This document shows, piece after piece, positions 7,076 to 13,732 of a stretch of DNA of 22,554 nt (position 1 is its first letter; every line of letters starts with the position of its first letter). The stretch is from NCBI GenBank assembly GCA_046593925.1, contig JBKJQN010000098.1, positions 1 through 22,554 of the forward strand, in the 5' to 3' direction. A program made the position numbers and the translations under genes. The stretch comes from JAYVYM01 sp046593925. GTDB lineage: Bacteria > Actinomycetota > Actinomycetes > Mycobacteriales > SCTD01. The notes below the pieces were generated by a model, which made no database searches, was not told the origin of the DNA, and saw only the letters and a list, made by a program, of their open reading frames with translations.

Positions 7076-7098
7076 CGGCCGCCGGGGCAGGCGGGCCG
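7076..7098. terminator. Weak candidate terminator between convergent nusB and bldD
   Basis: In the 165-bp gap between nusB and bldD 3' ends, CGGCC (7076-7080) can pair with GGCCG (7094-7098) around a GC-rich loop. There is no T-run on either strand. Its position is right for a bidirectional terminator, but the stem is short and could be chance. Confidence 0.2.
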
Positions 7099-7172
7099 CT
7101 ACCGCCGGGTTGGGCCGACCGTCTGCTGCGCGGGCACCTGGCAGCACGTCATCTGCCCGGACATCAACGTGC

Positions 7173-7661
7173 TCAGGCGTCGACGGCGCGCCGGGCGTCG
7201 GCCGACAGCACGCCCCAGCCGATCAACTGCTCGGTCAGTGCGCTGGGTGACGCGTCGTAGATGACGGCGAGTGAGCGCAGGTCCTCGTGGCGGATCGACA
7301 GCACCCGGCCGTTGTAGTCGCCACGCTGGCTCTGGATCGTGGCGGCATACCGGGCCAGCGGTGCCGACCGGTCGGCCGGCACCTGCTGCAGCTGCTCGAG
7401 GTCGATGACGATGCGGGCGGCCGGCTCGCTGGCTCCCGCCGACATGCCCTCGGGCAGCAGCTCGGCGACCGGCACGCCGTAGAACTCGGCCAGCTCGGAC
7501 AGCCGCTGCACGGTCACGGCGCGGTCGCCACGCTCGTACGAGCCCACCACGACGGCCTTCCAGCGGCCCTGCGACTTGTCCTCCACGCCGTGCAGGGACA
7601 GCCCCTGCTGGGTCCGGATCGCGCGCAGCTTGGTGCCCAGCGCCTTCGCGTACTCGCTCAC
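7173..7661 (-). CDS. bldD: Developmental regulator BldD (c-di-GMP-responsive repressor)
   Basis: BldD represses sporulation genes during vegetative growth of actinomycetes; tetrameric c-di-GMP dimerises its C-terminal domain and activates DNA binding. The 162-residue product shows an N-terminal XRE-type helix-turn-helix (about residues 5-70, with RAIRTQQGLSLHGVEDKS and VVVGSYERGDRAVTVQRL). The C-terminal c-di-GMP signature RxD-x8-RxxD is intact: Arg113-Gly-Asp115, eight residues, Arg124-His-Glu-Asp127. GTG 7661 matches the usual N-terminus (SEYAKALGTKLRA). The position between nusB and pyrR on the opposite strand matches Streptomyces. Its promoter is overlapped by a palindrome, suggesting autoregulation. 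Confidence 0.97.
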   Translation of the reverse strand: MSEYAKALGTKLRAIRTQQGLSLHGVEDKSQGRWKAVVVGSYERGDRAVTVQRLSELAEFYGVPVAELLPEGMSAGASEPAARIVIDLEQLQQVPADRSAPLARYAATIQSQRGDYNGRVLSIRHEDLRSLAVIYDASPSALTEQLIGWGVLSADARRAVDA

Positions 7662-7720
7662 AAGTCCCCCGTCGTCGTGCGTCTCCGCACCCTGGTCAGC
7701 GACGCCGGTCTCACCACTGG

Positions 7721-7781
7721 CTCGCCTGGGGGGCCGCCCCGGCGTACCGGGGCGAGGGTGACCGCGGACCCCCCGGGGTCC
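7721..7781 (-). promoter_or_regulatory. Hairpin-rich bldD 5' leader
   Basis: If bldD transcription starts near 7817, its mRNA has a leader of about 155 nt. Two strong adjacent hairpins lie in it: GCCCCGG (7736-7742) with CCGGGGC (7747-7753) around CGTA, and GGACCCC (7766-7772) with GGGGTCC (7775-7781). GGCGAG at 7751-7756 can also pair with CTCGCC at 7721-7726 or at 7781-7786, so alternative folds are possible. No known riboswitch class is recognised. Confidence 0.4.
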
Positions 7782-7818
7782 TCGCCTCGCCACTTCTCCG
7801 AACCGTTCTGACTACACC

Positions 7819-7842
7819 CCGTGACGGTATGGTGCGTCACGG
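7819..7842. promoter_or_regulatory. Palindromic operator candidate over the bldD promoter
   Basis: CCGTGACG (7819-7826), 8-bp spacer, CGTCACGG (7835-7842): a perfect 8-bp inverted repeat. It covers the bldD -10 box and much of the -10/-35 spacer, where a repressor would block RNA polymerase. BldD represses its own gene in Streptomyces at sites with GTGA/TCAC half-sites, so autoregulation is the simplest reading. The half-site spacing is longer than the published BldD box. Confidence 0.6.
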
Positions 7843-7852
7843 AGCCGGTCAA
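7824..7852 (-). promoter_or_regulatory. bldD promoter (-35 TTGACC, -10 TACCGT)
   Basis: On the minus strand TTGACC (plus 7847-7852) and TACCGT (plus 7824-7829) are separated by exactly 17 bp, a near-consensus vegetative sigma-70-type promoter. It is the best-looking promoter in the window. Transcription would begin near 7817 and run towards bldD. Confidence 0.65.
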
Positions 7853-7870
7853 GCCAAACGCCGACACTGG

Positions 7871-7887
7871 TGGTGACAAATGGTGAC
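7871..7887. promoter_or_regulatory. Candidate second BldD box / in-phase direct repeat
   Basis: TGGTGAC occurs at 7871-7877 and again at 7881-7887, one helical turn apart. Bases 7874-7886 fit the outer arms of the BldD box (TNAC, 5 bp, GTNA) although the central C and G are missing. It lies about 20 bp upstream of the bldD -35 box and about 80 bp before the proposed pyrR promoter, so it could affect either gene. Confidence 0.4.
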
Positions 7888-7966
7888 GCGTCGCGGGCGG
7901 GCGGACGCCTCGCCCGCCCCCGGCGAGCTTGGCGCCTCCCTCTCGCTCCGGACGCGGTCTGTGCAG

Positions 7967-7972
7967 TACGGT
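7967..7972 (+). promoter_or_regulatory. Candidate -10 box of the pyr operon
   Basis: TACGGT at 7967-7972 would start transcription near 7979, just before the PyrR-binding hairpin, giving a leader of about 50 nt. No good -35 element is found at the right distance. Position relative to the RNA element is the main support. Confidence 0.35.
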
Positions 7973-7983
7973 CGCGGTGCTCC

Positions 7984-8020
7984 CCTCCAACGAGCCCGTC
8001 CCGTGAGGCGGGGAAGGAGG
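7984..8020 (+). promoter_or_regulatory. PyrR-binding RNA hairpin sequestering the pyrR ribosome binding site
   Basis: The leader folds into the shape of the PyrR recognition element. Lower stem CCUCC (7984-7988) pairs with GGAGG (8016-8020); a 5' bulge AACGAG and a 3' purine bulge GAA flank an upper stem CCCG (7995-7998)/CGGG (8009-8012); a bulged U (7999); CC/GG closing pairs; loop CGUGA. The apex CCGUGA fits the conserved CNGNGA, and GUCCNGNGAGGC plus GAAGGA recalls the Bacillus binding loops. GGAGG is the pyrR Shine-Dalgarno sequence (8 nt before GTG 8029), so PyrR bound with UMP should block translation, as described for mycobacterial pyr operons. Confidence 0.75.
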
Positions 8021-8028
8021 TACCGCCG

Positions 8029-8646
8029 GTGACGGCTGTCCCCGAACGCGCACCTGCCCATGGGCAGGACGGTGACCTGTCGAGGCCGGTGACCGGCGAC
8101 CCCGGTGCTGCCAGGCCGGTACTGACCGCTGCGGAGGTCGCCCGCGTGGTCGACCGGATGGCCCACGAGCTGCTGGAGAAGACTGGCGGGGGCGCCGACG
8201 TCGTGCTGTTGGGCATCCCGACCCGCGGCATCACCCTGGCCCGGCGACTCGCCGCCCGCGTCGAGGCCTTCGAAGGTGTCCGGCTCCCCACGGGCAGCCT
8301 GGACACGACGCTGTACCGCGACGACCTGCACCTGCAGGGCCCGCGGGCGCTGGACATCACCGAGATCCCGGTGGACGGGATCGACGGCAAGCGCGTCGTG
8401 CTGGTTGATGACGTGCTGTTCAGCGGCCGTACGGTGCGGGCCGCCCTGGACGCGCTCGCCGACCTCGGCCGGCCCCGCGCGGTCCAGCTCGCGGTGCTGG
8501 TGGACCGCGGTCACCGCGAGCTGCCGATCCGGGCCGACTACGTCGGCAAGAACATCCCGACCAGCCTGCGGGAGACCGTGCACGTGCTGCTGGCCGAGCA
8601 CGACGGGCAGGACGGCGTGCTGCTGGGCCCGGCGAGCGCCCGATGA
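8029..8646 (+). CDS. pyrR: Bifunctional pyr operon regulator PyrR / uracil phosphoribosyltransferase
   Basis: PyrR binds pyr leader RNA when UMP is high and can also make UMP from uracil and PRPP. The 205-residue protein has a type I phosphoribosyltransferase core: LTAAEVARVVDRMAHELLEK at the start, LGIPTRGITLARRLA, YRDDL (96-100), and the PRPP loop VVLVDDVLFSGRTVRAAL (about 123-140). About 28 residues precede the core, longer than in Bacillus PyrR. GTG 8029 has a strong AAGGAGG Shine-Dalgarno sequence at 8 nt spacing; the frame is open further upstream, but that stretch is the leader hairpin. First gene of the pyr operon, 19 bp before pyrB. Confidence 0.95.
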   Translation: MTAVPERAPAHGQDGDLSRPVTGDPGAARPVLTAAEVARVVDRMAHELLEKTGGGADVVLLGIPTRGITLARRLAARVEAFEGVRLPTGSLDTTLYRDDLHLQGPRALDITEIPVDGIDGKRVVLVDDVLFSGRTVRAALDALADLGRPRAVQLAVLVDRGHRELPIRADYVGKNIPTSLRETVHVLLAEHDGQDGVLLGPASAR

Positions 8647-8665
8647 GTGTCCCGTGGACTGTCAG

Positions 8666-9616
8666 ATGAATCGGCACCTGCTGTCGGCCGCGGACCTGAC
8701 GCTGCAGGACGCGACGCTGGTCCTGGATACCGCCGCCGAGCTCGCCGCGGTCGCCGCCCGCAGCACCGTCGGCAAGCTGCCGACGCTTCGCGGCCGCACG
8801 GTGGTCAACCTGTTCTTCGAGGACTCGACCCGGACGAAGACCAGCTTCGAGCTGGCCGCCAAACGGCTGAGTGCCGACGTCATCAACTTTGCCGCCAAGG
8901 GCTCGAGCGTGTCCAAGGGCGAGACGCTCAAGGACACCGCGCTGACCCTGGAGGCGATGGGGGCCGACGCCGTCGTCATCCGGCACTCCTGGAGCGGCGC
9001 GCCCGTCAACCTCGCGCGCTACGTCCGTGGCTCGGTCGTCAACGCCGGCGACGGCACCCACGAGCACCCGACGCAGGCGCTGCTCGACGCGTACACGATG
9101 CGCGAACGGCTCGGCCGGCTCGAGGGCCTGCGGGTCACGATCGTCGGCGACATCCTGCACAGCCGGGTCGCGCGCAGCAACGTGCTGCTGCTGCAGACCC
9201 TCGGCGCGGACGTCACGCTGGTCGCGCCGCCGACGCTGTTTCCGGTCGGCGTCGACACCTGGCCGTGCGCGACGACGTACGACCTGGACGCGGTGCTGCC
9301 CAAGAGCGACGTCGTGATGATGCTGCGGGTGCAGCGCGAGCGGATGGGGGTGGCGTACTTCCCCAGCAGCCGCGAGTACTCGCTGCGCTACGGCCTCAAC
9401 GTGCGGCGCGCGGCCGCGCTGCAGGACCACACCATCGTGATGCACCCCGGGCCGATGAACCGCGGGGTGGAGATTGCGCCCGAGGTCGCCGACGGGCCGC
9501 GCTCGACGATCGTGCAGCAGGTCGCGAACGGCGTGACGGTGCGCACCGCCGTGCTCTACCTGCTGCTCGGCGGGTCCGAGCCCGCGATCGGCGCTGCGGT
9601 CGGGGCTGCCGAGTGA
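8666..9616 (+). CDS. pyrB: Aspartate carbamoyltransferase catalytic subunit
   Basis: Condenses carbamoyl phosphate and aspartate to carbamoyl aspartate, the committed pyrimidine step. The 316 residues include the carbamoyl-phosphate loop FEDSTRTKTSFE (51-62), the SSVSKGETLKDT loop, GDGTHEHPTQALLDAYT, the VGDILHSRVARSN segment and HPGPMNRGVEI. ATG 8666 gives the common actinobacterial start NRHLLSAADLT; GTG 8654 is an alternative adding four residues. No regulatory subunit gene (pyrI) is present. Its TGA overlaps the pyrC GTG by 4 bp. Upstream spacing to pyrR is 19 bp with a weak ribosome binding site. Confidence 0.96.
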   Translation: MNRHLLSAADLTLQDATLVLDTAAELAAVAARSTVGKLPTLRGRTVVNLFFEDSTRTKTSFELAAKRLSADVINFAAKGSSVSKGETLKDTALTLEAMGADAVVIRHSWSGAPVNLARYVRGSVVNAGDGTHEHPTQALLDAYTMRERLGRLEGLRVTIVGDILHSRVARSNVLLLQTLGADVTLVAPPTLFPVGVDTWPCATTYDLDAVLPKSDVVMMLRVQRERMGVAYFPSSREYSLRYGLNVRRAAALQDHTIVMHPGPMNRGVEIAPEVADGPRSTIVQQVANGVTVRTAVLYLLLGGSEPAIGAAVGAAE

Positions 9617-10902
9617 CCGGCTACCTGCTGCAGGGCGTCCTGCTGTACGGCGAAGGCACCCCCGTCGACGTACGGCTGGCGCAAGGCCGGATCGCCGAGA
9701 TCGGCGTGGGGCTCAGTGCCGGCGACAGCCGCACCGTGCCCGTTGCCGGGATGGTGCTGCTGCCAGGCCTGGTCGACCTGCACACCCACCTGCGCGAGCC
9801 GGGGCGGGAGGACGCCGAGACGGTCGAGACCGGCACGCTGGCGGCTGCACTCGGCGGCTTCACCGCGGTGCACGCGATGGCCAACACCGACCCGGTCGCC
9901 GACAACGCCGGGGTTGTCGAGCAGGTCTGGCGGCTCGGCCGGGAGGCCGGGCACTGCGATGTCGCCCCGGTCGGCGCGGTCACCGTGGGCCTGGCCGGCC
10001 AGCAGCTCGCCGAGCTCGGCACGATGGCCGACAGCGCCGCCCGAGTAAGGGTTTTCTCCGATGACGGCACCTGCGTCAGCGACGCCGCCCTGATGCGCCG
10101 GGCCCTCGAGTACGTGAAGGCGTTCGATGGCGTGATTGCCCAGCACGCGCAGGAGCCCAGGCTCACCGTCGGCGCCCAGATGCACGAGGGGATCGTCAGC
10201 GCAGGCCTGGGCCTGACCGGCTGGCCGTCGGTCGCCGAGGAGGCGATCATCGCCCGCGACGTGCTGCTGGCCCGGCACGTCGGTGGCCGGCTGCACGTCT
10301 GCCACGTCAGCACCGCCGGCTCGGTGGAGATCCTGCGGGCCGCCAAGGCGCAGGGCGTGGACGTCACCGCCGAGGTCACCCCGCACCACCTGCTGCTGAC
10401 GGACGACCTCGCGACCACCTACGACCCGATCTTCAAGGTCAACCCGCCGCTGCGGACAGCCGCCGACGTCGAGGAGCTGCGCGCGGGGCTCGCCGACGGC
10501 ACGGTCGACTGCGTCGCGACCGACCACGCGCCGCACACGCTGGAGGACAAGGAGACCGAGTGGGGCGCAGCCCTGCCCGGGATGACCGGCCTGGAGACTG
10601 CGCTGGCGGTGGTCGCTGAGACGATGCTGCTCCCCGGCCGGCTGACCTGGCGCCAGGTCGCCGATCGGATGAGCGAGCGGCCAGCGGTCATCGGTCGGCT
10701 GGCCGGACACGGCCGTCCGCTCGCCGTCGGTGAGCCGGCCAACCTGTGCCTGGTCGACCCCGGCGCGGTCTGGACGGTCGACCCGGCGGCGATGGCGACC
10801 CGCAGCCGCAACACCCCGTTCACCGGTCGCCGCCTGCCGGTGCGGGTCGTCGGGACGTTCCTGCGCGGGGCGCCGACCGTCCTCGATGGGAAGCCGGCGT
10901 GA
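9613..10902 (+). CDS. pyrC: Dihydroorotase (class I)
   Basis: Cyclises carbamoyl aspartate to dihydroorotate with a zinc centre in a TIM barrel. The 429 residues contain the first metal motif DLHTHLREPG (His57, His59), the catalytic-loop Asp in VFSDDGT (148-153), His178 (AQHAQE), His231 (VCHVSTAG) and ATDHAPHT with Asp304. NTPFTGRRLPVRV near the C-terminus is also typical. GTG 9613 overlaps the pyrB stop in GTGA, and the stop (10900-10902) overlaps the next gene in the same way. Complete metal ligands indicate an active enzyme rather than a non-catalytic paralogue. Confidence 0.96.
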   Translation: MTGYLLQGVLLYGEGTPVDVRLAQGRIAEIGVGLSAGDSRTVPVAGMVLLPGLVDLHTHLREPGREDAETVETGTLAAALGGFTAVHAMANTDPVADNAGVVEQVWRLGREAGHCDVAPVGAVTVGLAGQQLAELGTMADSAARVRVFSDDGTCVSDAALMRRALEYVKAFDGVIAQHAQEPRLTVGAQMHEGIVSAGLGLTGWPSVAEEAIIARDVLLARHVGGRLHVCHVSTAGSVEILRAAKAQGVDVTAEVTPHHLLLTDDLATTYDPIFKVNPPLRTAADVEELRAGLADGTVDCVATDHAPHTLEDKETEWGAALPGMTGLETALAVVAETMLLPGRLTWRQVADRMSERPAVIGRLAGHGRPLAVGEPANLCLVDPGAVWTVDPAAMATRSRNTPFTGRRLPVRVVGTFLRGAPTVLDGKPA

Positions 10903-11399
10903 GTGGGCGGCTCCTGCTCACCCTCGGCACGTTGCTGTTCGCCGGCATGTTCTACGCGCTGATGCTGAAGGGCTGGCGCGGCCGGCAGCGCCGCCAGGGC
11001 GACCTGCCGCCACCCGCCGCCGCGCCCGACGACCAGGGTCAGGTGCTCGTCGGCGCGACGCCCGGCCTGTTCGTCGGCACGACGACCAGCGGTGACTGGC
11101 TCGACCGGATCGCCGTCCACCACCTGTCCGACCGCTCCGCGGGCTGGCTGACGGTCACCGACCTCGGCGTCAGCGTCGAGCGCGAGGGCCTGCCCGACCT
11201 GTTCCTGCCGTACGACACGATGCTCGACGCCGCCCCCGGTGACGCGGTGGCAGGCAAGGTCGTAGGCCAGGACGGCCTGCTCGTCCTGACGTGGCGGCTC
11301 GGTGCCCGCACCCTGGAGTCGGGCTTTCGGGCCGACGACCACGCCCAGCACCGGCGGCTTTCCGACGCCGTACGCGCGCAGCTGCCGGTGACCTCGTGA
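10899..11399 (+). CDS. Conserved single-pass membrane protein of the actinobacterial pyr operon
   Basis: A 166-residue protein with an N-terminal hydrophobic helix (about residues 4-23, LLLTLGTLLFAGMFYALMLK), a basic stretch (GWRGRQRRQ), a Pro/Ala linker and a soluble C-terminal domain rich in beta-strand patterns (VTDLGVSVEREGLPDLFLPYD). The basic residues after the helix suggest that the C-terminal domain faces the cytoplasm. Actinobacterial pyr operons, including those of Streptomyces and Mycobacterium tuberculosis, carry an uncharacterised membrane or export-type protein at exactly this place between pyrC and carA. The GTG overlaps the pyrC stop and the TGA overlaps the carA start, so co-translation is likely. 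Function unknown. Confidence 0.85.
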   Translation: MSGRLLLTLGTLLFAGMFYALMLKGWRGRQRRQGDLPPPAAAPDDQGQVLVGATPGLFVGTTTSGDWLDRIAVHHLSDRSAGWLTVTDLGVSVEREGLPDLFLPYDTMLDAAPGDAVAGKVVGQDGLLVLTWRLGARTLESGFRADDHAQHRRLSDAVRAQLPVTS

Positions 11400-12493
11400 G
11401 CGCCCTGCTGGTTCTGGAGGACGGCCGATCCTTCCGAGGCGAGGCGTATGGGGCGGCCGGCGAGGCGTTCGGCGAGGCGGTCTTCAACACCGGGATGACC
11501 GGCTACCAGGAGACGCTCACCGACCCCAGCTACCACCGGCAGGTCGTCGTCATGACGGCCCCGCAGATCGGCAACACCGGCGTCAACGACGAGGACCTCG
11601 AGTCCTCCCGGATCTGGGTGTCAGGCTTTGTCGTACGCGAGGTGTCGCGGGTCTCGTCGTCCTGGCGGAGCCGGCGATCGCTGGCCGACGAGCTCGTCGC
11701 GCACGGCGTCGTCGGCATCAGCGGCGTCGATACCCGCGCCCTCACCAGGCACCTGCGCGAGCGAGGCGCCATGCGGGTCGGGCTGTTCTCGGGGGACGTG
11801 CCGGCCGATGCCCACGAGCGGGTCCTGGCGAGCCCCGAGATGGTCGGCGCCGACCTGGCGCACGAGGTCACCACGGCGCAGCCGTACATCGTCCCGGCCG
11901 TCGGCCCCAGGCGCTTCACCGTTGCCGCCCTGGACCTCGGCATCAAGACCTCGACACCGCGCTATCTCGCGCAGCTGGGCTGCGAGGTGCACGTCTTGCC
12001 CGCGACGACCACGGGTGAGCAGCTGCTCGGGCTCTCGCCGGACGGCGTGTTCCTATCCAACGGACCGGGTGACCCGGCGACGACAGACGGGCCGGTCGCG
12101 GTCGCCCGCGCGGTGCTGGACGCGGACATACCGCTGTTCGGCATCTGCTTCGGCCACCAGATCATCGGCCGAGCGCTGGGCCTGGGCACGTACAAGCTGC
12201 GTTACGGCCACCGCGGGGTGAACCAGCCGGTGCAGGAGCTCGCGACCGGCCGGGTCCACATCACCAGCCACAACCACGGTTTCGCCGTCGACGCGCCGAT
12301 CACCGGCGAAAGCTTCGACACGTCGTACGGTGCCGCCCAGGTCAGCCACGTCGACCTCAACGACGACGTCGTGGAGGGCCTGCAGTGTCTATCGGCAAGG
12401 GCTTTCTCCGTGCAGTACCACCCGGAGGCCGCGCCCGGCCCGCACGACGCGACCGGGCTGTTCGAGCGGTTCACCGCGCTGATGGGGGGTTGA
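11396..12493 (+). CDS. carA: Carbamoyl-phosphate synthase small (glutaminase) subunit
   Basis: Hydrolyses glutamine and channels ammonia to CarB for carbamoyl phosphate, shared by pyrimidine and arginine synthesis. The 365 residues show the CPSase small-chain N-terminal domain (AVFNTGMTGYQETLTDPSY, GISGVDTRALTRHLRERGAM). The class I glutaminase domain follows, with triad Cys251 (FGICFGHQI), His342 and Glu344 (YHPEAAPGP); FLSNGPGDP is also present. GTG 11396 overlaps the preceding gene by 4 bp. The C-terminus (LFERFTALMGG) looks intact, so the downstream cassette did not truncate carA. carB is displaced by about 1.9 kb. Confidence 0.97.
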   Translation: MSALLVLEDGRSFRGEAYGAAGEAFGEAVFNTGMTGYQETLTDPSYHRQVVVMTAPQIGNTGVNDEDLESSRIWVSGFVVREVSRVSSSWRSRRSLADELVAHGVVGISGVDTRALTRHLRERGAMRVGLFSGDVPADAHERVLASPEMVGADLAHEVTTAQPYIVPAVGPRRFTVAALDLGIKTSTPRYLAQLGCEVHVLPATTTGEQLLGLSPDGVFLSNGPGDPATTDGPVAVARAVLDADIPLFGICFGHQIIGRALGLGTYKLRYGHRGVNQPVQELATGRVHITSHNHGFAVDAPITGESFDTSYGAAQVSHVDLNDDVVEGLQCLSARAFSVQYHPEAAPGPHDATGLFERFTALMGG

Positions 12494-12496
12494 TAG

Positions 12497-13732
12497 ATGT
12501 CCACGGTCGCTGTCACGACACCGCTCCCAGGGGAGAGCAACGCCGTCGCGCCGCCGCGCATACAACGCCTGCGCGTGCAGAACTACCGCGTCCTGCGGGA
12601 CCTGACGCTGAAGGAGCTCACCCCGCTGACCGTGCTGTCCGGACCGAACGGTAGCGGCAAGTCGACCGTCTTCGACGTCTTCGCTTTTCTGGCCGAGGCC
12701 TTCACCGAGGGGCTGCGCCGACCGTGGGACCGCCGGAACCGCGCACACGAGATCCGTTCCCGCGGGGCCGAGGGTCCCGTCGTCATCGAGGTCCAGTACC
12801 GGGAGGCACCGCGGAGCCGGCTGATCACCTACCGACTGTCCGTCGATGAGGTCCGGGGAGCCCCGGTCGTCGTGGAGGAGCTCTTGCGCTGGAACACCAG
12901 CCCCGGCTCGGGCCGTCCGACGCACATCCTGGACTTCAGGAACGGCAGCGGTGTGGTCACCGACGACGAGACGGGGCTGCGATCTGACGAGGTGCTGGCG
13001 TCTCCGGACCTGCTCGCGGTCAGCACGCTGGGGCAGCTCGCGCGCCATCCGCGGGTCGCCGCGCTGCGTCGCTTCATCACCGGCTGGTACCTGTCCTACC
13101 TCAGCGCCGATTCGACTCGGGGCGTCCCGGAATCGGGGCCGCAGGAGCGGCTGTCGCAGAGCGGTGACAACCTGCCCAACGTCATCCAGTACCTCAAGGA
13201 GCGGCACCCGGACCGACTGGACGCCATTCTGGCTACCCTGGCCAGACGCGTACCACGGCTGGAGGCGGTCGAGACCGAGCTCCTGGCGGATGGCCGGCTG
13301 CTCCTACAGCTGAGGGACGCGCCTTTCGCGGAGCCGATTCTCAGCAAGTTCGCCAGTGACGGCACGCTGAAGATGCTGGCCTACCTGACCGTGCTCTACG
13401 ACCCGGAGCCGGCGCAGCTGATCGGTATCGAGGAGCCGGAGAACCAGCTGCACCCCCGGCTGATGCTGTCGCTGGCCGAGGAAGCGAGGGAGGCCGCCGG
13501 GCGTAGCCAGGTGCTGGTCACGACGCACAGCCCCTACTTCGTCGACGGCCTCAAGCCTGACGAGCTGTGGGTCCTGGACCGGCGGGCTGACGGCTATGCC
13601 CGCGCGAGCCGGGCCAGCAACATGCCCAGGGTGCTCGCGCAGATGAAGGTGGGCGCGCAGCTGGGCGCGTTGTGGATGGAGGGCTTCTTCGATGTGGGAG
13701 ACCCGCTGCGCGATCGACAGGACCGCCTGTGA
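12497..13732 (+). CDS. ABC/AAA-type ATPase (AAA_21-like), partner of DUF4276 protein
   Basis: A 411-residue P-loop ATPase of the SMC/RecF/OLD-like ABC class. After a variable N-terminus comes IQRLRVQNYRVLRDLTLKEL, then Walker A GPNGSGKST (49-57). The middle region is long and helical. An ABC-signature-like FASDGTLKMLA (285-295), Walker B LIGIEEPEN (308-316) and an H-loop VTTHSP with His344 follow. The C-terminus GALWMEGFFDVGDPL resembles ATPases encoded next to DUF4276 proteins. ATG 12497 lies 3 nt after the carA stop, with a GGGGGG ribosome binding site inside carA; the stop overlaps the next gene in GTGA. Such pairs resemble split OLD, PARIS and Gabija-like defence modules, but the role here is inferred. 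Confidence 0.88.
   Translation: MSTVAVTTPLPGESNAVAPPRIQRLRVQNYRVLRDLTLKELTPLTVLSGPNGSGKSTVFDVFAFLAEAFTEGLRRPWDRRNRAHEIRSRGAEGPVVIEVQYREAPRSRLITYRLSVDEVRGAPVVVEELLRWNTSPGSGRPTHILDFRNGSGVVTDDETGLRSDEVLASPDLLAVSTLGQLARHPRVAALRRFITGWYLSYLSADSTRGVPESGPQERLSQSGDNLPNVIQYLKERHPDRLDAILATLARRVPRLEAVETELLADGRLLLQLRDAPFAEPILSKFASDGTLKMLAYLTVLYDPEPAQLIGIEEPENQLHPRLMLSLAEEAREAAGRSQVLVTTHSPYFVDGLKPDELWVLDRRADGYARASRASNMPRVLAQMKVGAQLGALWMEGFFDVGDPLRDRQDRL

Noticed and set aside
7041..7260. Small plus-strand ORFs between nusB and bldD
   Set aside because: They have no ribosome binding site, run into bldD antisense, and show no coding signature.
7721..7781. CRISPR-like or riboswitch array in the bldD leader
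   Set aside because: The hairpins are unrelated to each other in sequence, no repeat-spacer period exists, and no known riboswitch core is recognised.
7870..8028. Earlier in-frame start for pyrR
   Set aside because: The upstream part covers the PyrR-binding hairpin and likely promoter; GTG 8029 has a strong Shine-Dalgarno sequence.
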